Part shown: positions 1 to 3,343 of the stretch, one piece after another
Layout: each line of letters begins with the position of its first letter
Position numbering within the stretch: the first letter of the stretch is position 1
NCBI GenBank assembly: GCA_012727415.1
Contig: JAAYHI010000042.1
Span: forward strand, 1 to 5,076
Source of the DNA: Bacillota bacterium
GTDB lineage: Bacteria > Bacillota > Proteinivoracia > UBA4975
Length of the DNA stretch: 5,076 bases
Direction: 5' to 3'
Program-made: the position numbers and the translations under genes
Notes under the pieces: generated by a model
What the model was told of the DNA's origin: nothing
Database searches by the model: none
What the model saw: only the letters and a program-made list of their open reading frames with translations

Positions 1-1
1 C

Positions 2-466
2 CTCGTTCGGCAATATGTCCTGGCCTTTTACGTGGTCGATGGCGATTCCATGGAGCCTACCCTCAGTAACGGCCAAATGGTAGCTGTCAATAAGATAGGT
101 TATCGCTTCCGTTCCGTCCAGCGAGGAGATATCGTTATCTTCGAACCCCCGGAAAACATCACCCGTTATACCAAGGAAAGAGTATTTATCAAGAGGATAA
201 TTGCCCTTCCCGGTGATACAATAGAAATTAGGGATGGAAAAGTCATTCTCAATGGCGAAGTGTTGGTGGAAGAATACATTGATACCGCCGTAGAGAGTGA
301 TATGGAACCTCTCGAAATTGCGCCCGGCACTGTCTTTGTCATGGGCGACAACCGTCATCCCCGGGGAAGCTGGGACAGCAGAAGCGAATTGGGCCCCATC
401 TCCATTGACTCAATTCTGGGCAAGGCTGTTTTGGTTATCTTCCCCAACCCCCACAGGATTAAGTGA
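2..466 (+). CDS. lepB: Type I signal peptidase, first of a tandem pair (5' end cut by window edge)
   Basis: This is a membrane-bound serine protease that removes signal peptides from exported proteins on the outer face of the membrane. The frame is open from base 2, giving 154 visible residues. Comparison with the paralogue downstream suggests only about 15-20 N-terminal residues, mostly the membrane anchor, are missing. Family boxes are in order: box B with the catalytic serine in DSMEPTL (Ser16 of the visible protein), the RGDI.IF strand, box D with the general-base lysine in IKRIIALPGD (Lys64), and box E GDNR (115-118) followed by SWDSRS. The usual Phe-Gly after DSR is replaced by ELGP. 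The GTG at 32 is internal to the SMEPT region and is not the start. The stop lies 14 nt before the next gene, so the pair is probably co-transcribed. The family assignment is near certain; the substrates are unknown. Confidence 0.95.
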   Translation, partial: LVRQYVLAFYVVDGDSMEPTLSNGQMVAVNKIGYRFRSVQRGDIVIFEPPENITRYTKERVFIKRIIALPGDTIEIRDGKVILNGEVLVEEYIDTAVESDMEPLEIAPGTVFVMGDNRHPRGSWDSRSELGPISIDSILGKAVLVIFPNPHRIK

Positions 467-468
467 CT

Positions 469-473
469 GGAGG
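469..473 (+). promoter_or_regulatory. Ribosome binding site fixing the start of the second signal peptidase
   Basis: GGAGG lies 7 nt before ATG 481. An upstream in-frame GTG at 463 overlaps the previous stop as GTGA but sits ahead of this site and has no Shine-Dalgarno of its own, so ATG 481 is the better start. Confidence 0.85.
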
Positions 474-480
474 CGCGGCA

Positions 481-1017
481 ATGGCCAAAGAAATCTGGAG
501 CTGGGCAAAGACAATTATCCTGGCGATAATTCTTGCCCTGATCATCAAAAACTATGTCTTTGCCTTCTATATCGTCGACGGCAGCTCCATGGAGCCAACC
601 CTGCAAGACGGTCAGGTCCTGATGGTCAATAACTTCACCTACAGGATTCGGGAGCCGCAAAGGGGTGACGTCATTATCTTTGTCAAAGACGAGGTCACCG
701 GCCAAAGAGGCCACTGGCTCACAGGGAGAAAAGCTTTGGTCAAACGGGTCATTGCCTTGCCGGGGGACACCGTTTCCATTCGCAACGGCCAGGTCTTTGT
801 CAATGACCAAGCCCTGGAAGAAGATTATATTGAATGTGCCCTTTCCGAAAACTTGCCTGCCATTACTATTGAAGAGGGCGAAATTTATGTGCTGGGAGAT
901 AACCGCCGTCCCGGTGCCAGCCTCGACAGCAGGAGCTTCCTCTCGCCGGTAAAGCTGTCCGATGTCCTGGGACGGGTAGAGTATGTAATCCTCCCTTCTC
1001 TCGGCAAGGTAGATTAA
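481..1017 (+). CDS. lepB: Type I signal peptidase, second of a tandem pair
   Basis: Complete 178-aa signal peptidase I, the usual length for the short Gram-positive type. Residues 1-10 are polar with three aromatic or charged positions. Residues 11-31 form a single hydrophobic anchor that runs straight into box B, with catalytic Ser36 in SSMEPTL. The general-base Lys88 is in LVKRVIALPGD, and box E is GDNR at 139-142 followed by SLDSRS at 147-152. Compared with its upstream neighbour it carries extra residues before box D (TGQRGHWLTGRK, 73-84) and has FLSP after DSR. A good GGAGG precedes ATG 481. The two copies share order, spacing and many blocks, so they arose by duplication but have since diverged. 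A paralogue with different signal-peptide preference is a reasonable inference, not something the sequence shows. Confidence 0.96.
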   Translation: MAKEIWSWAKTIILAIILALIIKNYVFAFYIVDGSSMEPTLQDGQVLMVNNFTYRIREPQRGDVIIFVKDEVTGQRGHWLTGRKALVKRVIALPGDTVSIRNGQVFVNDQALEEDYIECALSENLPAITIEEGEIYVLGDNRRPGASLDSRSFLSPVKLSDVLGRVEYVILPSLGKVD

Positions 1018-1025
1018 AGGGAGGA
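989..1025 (+). other. Hairpin across the signal peptidase stop codon
   Basis: TCCTCCCTT (989-997) is perfectly complementary to AAGGGAGGA (1017-1025), giving 9 bp around a 19-nt loop that contains the TAA stop (1015-1017). No T-tract follows, so it is not a canonical intrinsic terminator. It may stabilise or attenuate the signal peptidase transcript, or simply reflect a purine-rich site opposite a pyrimidine-rich stretch. Confidence 0.35.
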
Positions 1026-1038
1026 ATTATGGTATATT
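1010..1038 (+). promoter_or_regulatory. Extended -10 promoter for the folT leader
   Basis: TGGTATATT (1030-1038) is an extended -10 element, TGn followed by TATATT at 1033-1038. The hexamer 17 bp upstream, TAGATT at 1010-1015, is a poor -35, as is common with extended -10 promoters. Transcription would begin near 1045, only a few bases before the riboswitch P1 helix at 1048, which supports this placement. Confidence 0.6.
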
Positions 1039-1047
1039 CAAATTAAA

Positions 1048-1141
1048 GGCAGAGTAGATGCTGTGCGTTAAGTGCCGGTGGATGGGATGTCGCCACCGGA
1101 CGAAAGGTATGGACCTGCGGTACAGTATCGCGTCCGCTGCC
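1048..1141 (+). ncRNA. Tetrahydrofolate (THF-I) riboswitch aptamer
   Basis: This RNA aptamer senses reduced folates and sits in the leader of the folate transporter gene. P1 is GGCAG (1048-1052) with CTGCC (1137-1141). P2 is GATGCTGT (1057-1064) with ACAGTATC (1122-1129), 8 pairs including one G-U. P3 is CCGGTGG (1075-1081) with CCACCGG (1093-1099), closed by an 11-nt loop containing GGGATGTCG. A small AGGT/ACCT hairpin lies at 1105-1116. Sequences I recall as conserved in this class are present: AGTAGATG, GCGTTAAGTG, GGGATGTCG, ACGAA, GCGGT and GCGTCCGCT. In the known structure the P3 loop contacts the J2/1 strand; here GGA (1085-1087) can pair with TCC (1133-1135). The spacing to folT, a classical target of this class, supports the call. 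Confidence 0.93.
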
Positions 1142-1178
1142 GCCCAACAGGAGAATACCTCCTTACTTGGGCTGGACG
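1142..1178 (+). promoter_or_regulatory. Putative antiterminator / anti-sequestor fold of the THF riboswitch
   Basis: GCCCAA (1142-1147) is complementary to TTGGGC (1167-1172). It encloses a second hairpin, AGGAG (1149-1153) with CTCCT (1159-1163). Further out, GGACG (1174-1178) can pair with CGTCC (1131-1135), which belongs to the conserved 3' strand of the aptamer. This fold uses bases needed both by the aptamer core and by the downstream RBS-burying hairpin, so it is the natural ligand-free ON state. The pairings are seen in the sequence; the regulatory role is inferred. Confidence 0.6.
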
Positions 1179-1212
1179 TCAAACCTGCCCATTCAGAAAG
1201 GGAGGTTTTTTT
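1157..1212 (+). terminator. Conditional hairpin of the folT leader: terminator and/or Shine-Dalgarno sequestor
   Basis: ACCTCCTT (1157-1164) pairs with AAGGGAGGT (1198-1206 region) over 8 pairs including one G-U. An inner stem TGGGC-GG (1168-1175) pairs with CC-GCCCA (1184-1191) around a mismatch. The 3' arm contains the folT Shine-Dalgarno, and seven T residues (1206-1212) run straight up to the GTG start. The hairpin could therefore end transcription, block ribosome binding, or both. With folate bound to the aptamer it should be the favoured OFF state. Confidence 0.65.
1198..1205 (+). promoter_or_regulatory. folT ribosome binding site
   Basis: AAGGGAGG lies 7 nt before GTG 1213 and is the only good Shine-Dalgarno in the frame. 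It fixes the folT start; the open frame upstream of 1213 is riboswitch RNA, not coding sequence. Confidence 0.85.
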
Positions 1213-1872
1213 GTGCACAAATCTCATTATTCCACAGCCAGCCAATTGCGCTCCATGATCCTCAGTGGTTTGTTTGCGGCCTTAGGCATAGTCTTACAAG
1301 TTTTTTCTGTATCCGCTCCGTTGATACGCGTCGGCATCAGTCCCATTCCGACAATAGTCGCCGGCTTGCTGCTGGGACCGGCCTATGGGGCCGGAACTGG
1401 CTTACTTAAAGACGTGGTGGGGTTTATGGTTGCCCCCCCTGCCAGCGGCAGCTTTTTCCCGCCCATTACCATCATCCAAATGCTCTATGGCATCCTGCCC
1501 CCCTTGCTCCTGCTCCTTTTCCGCCGCCCCGTGGACTGGATATGGGGGCGGGTAATCCCCAAAGATGACAAGCGCGGCAAGGGAGCGCGCTGGCTTTCCG
1601 GCCTGTCTGCCGGCTTGGCCACTTGCTTCCTGGTTGTTGGGCTGACTCAGTTAATCTGCGGGGGCCTGTTGATGCCTGCCGCCCTCAGTCTTCTGTACGA
1701 CGGGAAACTTACCCAAAGCCTGTGGCTGGCCCGCTTTACTCCCCGGCTGCTTCAACAGCTACTATCCCTGGTAGCTTACCCCCTCATCACCTATGTGGTG
1801 TTAAAAGCCTTCGAACGCATTCCGGTCTGGGGAGGGGTGGCGCGTGAAACCGTGCTTTCTAAACATTCCTGA
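1213..1872 (+). CDS. folT: Folate-specific ECF transporter S component (FolT)
   Basis: This 219-aa integral membrane protein is the substrate-binding (S) subunit of an energy-coupling factor transporter. It would capture folate and dock with a shared EcfA/EcfA'/EcfT module encoded elsewhere, as none is in this window. Residues 12-33 form the first membrane helix with the LSGLFAALGIVLQ motif. The family pattern of a proline-rich loop and glycine-rich helix follows: GISPIPTIVAGLLLGP (41-56), YGAGTGLLKDVVGF (58-71) and PPASGSFFPPIT (75-86). Hydrophobic segments near 88-104, 125-155 and 180-200 complete a six-helix core, with a basic loop (PKDDKRGKGAR) between the third and fourth parts. GTG 1213 is chosen from the Shine-Dalgarno at 1198-1205. 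The THF riboswitch in its leader independently supports folate as substrate and predicts repression when folate is plentiful. The 3' end overlaps the next gene by 29 nt. Confidence 0.92.
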   Translation: MHKSHYSTASQLRSMILSGLFAALGIVLQVFSVSAPLIRVGISPIPTIVAGLLLGPAYGAGTGLLKDVVGFMVAPPASGSFFPPITIIQMLYGILPPLLLLLFRRPVDWIWGRVIPKDDKRGKGARWLSGLSAGLATCFLVVGLTQLICGGLLMPAALSLLYDGKLTQSLWLARFTPRLLQQLLSLVAYPLITYVVLKAFERIPVWGGVARETVLSKHS

Positions 1873-2209
1873 CCTGGAGACTGCTGAAAAGGAGATTGCC
1901 AAGGTGGGGGCAAGCCCCATCAGCATAAAGATCATGGCCCCCAAAGCAGTATTCAGGATAATCAAGGTCTATGGCCTCAAGCCTTCTGCCGCCAATATCC
2001 TCAAGCAGGAGATGCTGAGCAAGGGCGGTGAAGCCGCCGTGGGCGCTCAGGTGGTAAACTGCAAGCAGGAAAAGACCGATGTCATCCTCATGGGCACTCT
2101 CGCCCAATACAGAAAAGTGCTGCGGACATTAAAAATCCAGCCCGCTGGCCTTTCCGACCTGGCCGCAGAGCTGGAAAAACTCCTGACAAATTCGGGGACG
2201 GTCCTCTAA
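1844..2209 (+). CDS. Stand-alone homologue of the N-terminal domain of clostridial dihydropteroate synthase (FolP), catalytic barrel absent
   Basis: The 121-aa product closely resembles, from memory of the family, the roughly 110-residue region preceding the DHPS barrel in many clostridial FolP proteins. Blocks recognised are IKIMAPKAVFRIIKV (28-42), AANILKQEMLSKGGEAAV (49-66), TDVILMGTLAQY (78-89) and LKIQPAGLSDLAAELEKLL (96-114). No DHPS barrel motifs follow, and the downstream DNA is a convergent gene, so no remnant of the enzyme remains nearby. GTG 1844 has GGAGG at 1831-1835, 8 nt before it, and starts inside folT, implying translational coupling under the THF riboswitch. The last seven codons (115-121) and the TAA stop come from a palindromic repeat at 2186-2214, so the original C-terminus may have been replaced. 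It may be a functional folate-related small protein or a decaying fragment; it should not be called a dihydropteroate synthase. Confidence 0.75.
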   Translation: MKPCFLNIPDLETAEKEIAKVGASPISIKIMAPKAVFRIIKVYGLKPSAANILKQEMLSKGGEAAVGAQVVNCKQEKTDVILMGTLAQYRKVLRTLKIQPAGLSDLAAELEKLLTNSGTVL

Positions 2210-2214
2210 TTTGT
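2186..2214. repeat. REP-like palindromic element ending two convergent genes
   Basis: ACAAATT (2186-2192) is a perfect inverted repeat of AATTTGT (2208-2214). Inside, GGGGA (2194-2198) pairs with TCCTC (2202-2206) with one G-U, around a CGG loop. The core CGGGGACGGTCCTCT resembles a family of GGGGACGGT / ACCGTCCCC palindromes that I recall as dispersed repeats in clostridial genomes, sometimes near IS200-like REP-associated transposases. Only one copy is in this window, so its repeat nature is inferred. It could also act as a bidirectional transcription barrier between the convergent genes, but no clear T-tract follows the stem. Confidence 0.55.
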
Positions 2215-2604
2215 ACACAAAGATACTAGCCAAAGGACAGCATAGCGCAAGATGTTAACTTGGCCGACGCCTGCCAGCAACCCGCTGAGCAGGCGTTTTA
2301 CATTGTTGGATGGCAAGAGGCCAATGTGCTGAATAAACCAATCCACAAAAAGCAAGGCCAGGCTGGCCAGGCACAGCCAAAAGGGCATATGTACCTGTGC
2401 GGCAATGAGAATGAGACCGACAATCTGCCCCATTAAAATTCCTTGGCAGCGGGCACATACCGGCATTTGCCAGCCGAAAAGAAACAGGCTGCGCTCCGGC
2501 AATTGGTGACAGCCGCTGGCATCGCCGCGGCGCATCCACTTGGCCCAGCGTTTTATTTGTTCAGGGGCGGCACCCCGGGGAAAGGGCCTTATTTGCTCTT
2601 GCAT
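2206..2604 (-). CDS. DUF2085 family small membrane protein
   Basis: This is a 132-aa membrane protein of unknown function. Family hallmarks are seen in order: GCHQLPERS (31-39), PVCARCQGI (48-56, with Cys50 and Cys53 as a CxxC pair), a first hydrophobic helix (about 57-70), a second (75-95) carrying the DWFIQ block (88-92), SNNVKRLLSGLLAGVG (99-114) and a terminal hydrophobic stretch (118-130). The CHQ and CxRC cysteines suggest a metal- or redox-related site, which is inference. ATG 2604 directly abuts the stop of the upstream zinc-ribbon gene (TAAATG), and only a weak GGATGG (2614-2619) precedes it, so translation is probably coupled. The last residues Thr-Asn and the TAG stop are read from the palindromic repeat. 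The protein still reaches normal family length, so loss of more than a few residues is unlikely. Confidence 0.85.
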   Translation of the reverse strand: MQEQIRPFPRGAAPEQIKRWAKWMRRGDASGCHQLPERSLFLFGWQMPVCARCQGILMGQIVGLILIAAQVHMPFWLCLASLALLFVDWFIQHIGLLPSNNVKRLLSGLLAGVGQVNILRYAVLWLVSLCTN

Positions 2605-2808
2605 TTAAAACCGCCATCCACACTGATTGCAGACATGTTGCTCTTTTCTGCGGTGTTTGCTTCCAGTTCCGCAGAGTCCGCAAAGAAGCCCGACCCAGCC
2701 AAAGAGAAGGTAGCCGCAAATGCCATAGCCCGGGGAGTAACTCTTTGTTTCAGTGTATTGGTCAACTATAATTGTAATGGAATCACTACTGCAACGAGGA
2801 CATACCAT
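2605..2808 (-). CDS. Small zinc-ribbon protein with hydrophobic middle segment
   Basis: The 67-aa product has a CPRC pair at its N-terminus (Cys3, Cys6) and CNQCG at its C-terminus (Cys60, Cys63), a split four-cysteine zinc ribbon. Between them lies a glycine/cysteine-rich hydrophobic stretch, roughly residues 27-49, with GYGICGYLLFGWVGLLCGLCGTG-like character and three further cysteines (31, 43, 46). This could be a membrane hairpin or a buried loop. Such small zinc-ribbon proteins with a hydrophobic insert are common in Firmicutes and have no assigned function. ATG 2808 has GGAGG (2815-2819) 6 nt upstream. It lies 27 nt after the alkyltransferase stop and directly abuts DUF2085, so all three are probably one transcript. 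I do not recognise a named family. Confidence 0.75.
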   Translation of the reverse strand: MVCPRCSSDSITIIVDQYTETKSYSPGYGICGYLLFGWVGLLCGLCGTGSKHRRKEQHVCNQCGWRF

Positions 2809-2835
2809 AAAGACCCTCCATTACTTTATTAAATC

Positions 2836-3279
2836 CTACATTCCTTCGGCAGCTAAGAGGCGTTTCTTTAAGTCGAGGCCGGCGCTGAAGCCCCCCAAAC
2901 TGCCATCTGCCGCCAGCACCCGATGACAGGGAATGATGAGGATAATTGGATTTTTTCCGCAGGCTGCGCCTATTGCCCGGGCGGCACCGGGCTTGCCAAT
3001 TGCCCTGGCTACCTGGCCATAGGACATGTGCTGCCCCCGGGGTATGGCCCGGAGCTGTTGCCACACTGCCCGCTGAAACTCTGTGCCTGCAACATCCAGG
3101 GCCAAGTCAAAATCCCGCCGCTGGCCTGCAAACCACTGTTCTAACTGGCGGGCAGCTTCCTCCAACAAGGGACTGCTTTCCCCCCTGGGGCCTTCGCCAA
3201 AGTAGGCCTGGCAAAGTCCCTTTTCCGTTGCCTTGAGGACCATGGGCCCCAAAGGTGTCTTGACGCTTTTTATGTACAA
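2836..3279 (-). CDS. ogt: Methylated-DNA--[protein]-cysteine S-methyltransferase (O6-alkylguanine repair)
   Basis: This suicide DNA-repair protein transfers alkyl groups from O6-alkylguanine (and O4-alkylthymine) to its own cysteine. It has 147 aa from TTG 3279, with an N-terminal ribonuclease-like domain (TPLGPMVLKATEKGL at 8-22) and a C-terminal DNA-binding domain. The C-terminal domain has FQRAVWQQLRAIPRGQ (68-83), SYGQVARAIG (86-95), the recognition helix ARAIGAACGKNP (100-111) and the active-site IPCHRV (116-121, nucleophile Cys118), then GGFSAGLDLKKRLL. An in-frame GTG at 3291 would add four residues, but it has no Shine-Dalgarno and would sit about 6 nt from the predicted transcript start. 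TTG 3279 has AAGGTGGGG 6 nt before it, so I prefer it, with moderate confidence. No Ada-type regulatory domain is present. The gene heads a probable operon with the zinc-ribbon and DUF2085 genes. Confidence 0.93.
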   Translation of the reverse strand: MYIKSVKTPLGPMVLKATEKGLCQAYFGEGPRGESSPLLEEAARQLEQWFAGQRRDFDLALDVAGTEFQRAVWQQLRAIPRGQHMSYGQVARAIGKPGAARAIGAACGKNPIILIIPCHRVLAADGSLGGFSAGLDLKKRLLAAEGM

Positions 3280-3303
3280 CCTAATCCCCACCTTTCAAAT
3301 ATC

Positions 3304-3309
3304 ATTATA
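3304..3309 (-). promoter_or_regulatory. -10 element of the alkyltransferase operon promoter
   Basis: A perfect TATAAT reads on the minus strand. The predicted transcript start near 3297 leaves a leader of about 18 nt that contains the AAGGTGGGG before TTG 3279. The matching -35 region (about 3327-3332) falls inside the terminator hairpin and is a poor match, so the promoter is either weak or activator-dependent. Confidence 0.55.
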
Positions 3310-3311
3310 CA

Positions 3312-3341
3312 GCAAACCGGCTCAATTTGAGCCGGTTTTGT
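3312..3341 (-). terminator. Hairpin terminator after the YyaL/SPATA20-type gene
   Basis: AAACCGGCTC (3314-3323) pairs with GAGCCGGTTT (3329-3338) over 10 perfect pairs around an AATTT loop. The stem starts only 6 nt beyond the TAA of the minus-strand gene at 3344-3346. On the minus strand the stem ends in TTT followed by GCTGT, a short T-tract; on the plus strand it ends TTTTGTCTTT, so it could work in both directions. It separates the toroid-protein gene from the alkyltransferase operon. Confidence 0.8.
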
Positions 3342-3343
3342 CT

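Noticed and set aside
463..480. GTG start of the second signal peptidase overlapping the previous stop
   Set aside because: The GGAGG lies after this codon and is spaced correctly for ATG 481.
355..810. 151-codon minus-strand open frame across both signal peptidases
   Set aside because: It is a shadow of two well-supported plus-strand genes, crossing their boundary, with no family resemblance.
1029..1046. Five-codon frame (Met-Val-Tyr-Ser-Asn) behind a good AGGGAGG
   Set aside because: It overlaps the extended -10 and the predicted transcript would begin at its end; it is too short to support as a gene.
1072..1212. Upstream extension of the folT reading frame by 47 codons
   Set aside because: This stretch is the THF riboswitch and expression platform; a strong Shine-Dalgarno points to GTG 1213 and the FolT family starts there.
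2186..2214. Reading the palindrome as an ordinary intrinsic terminator
   Set aside because: The stem has a mismatch and a G-U, and there is no T-tract on either side; the core resembles a dispersed repeat more than a terminator, though a termination effect is possible.
2443..2832. 129-codon plus-strand open frame
   Set aside because: It is antisense to DUF2085 and the zinc-ribbon gene, both supported by conserved cysteine motifs.
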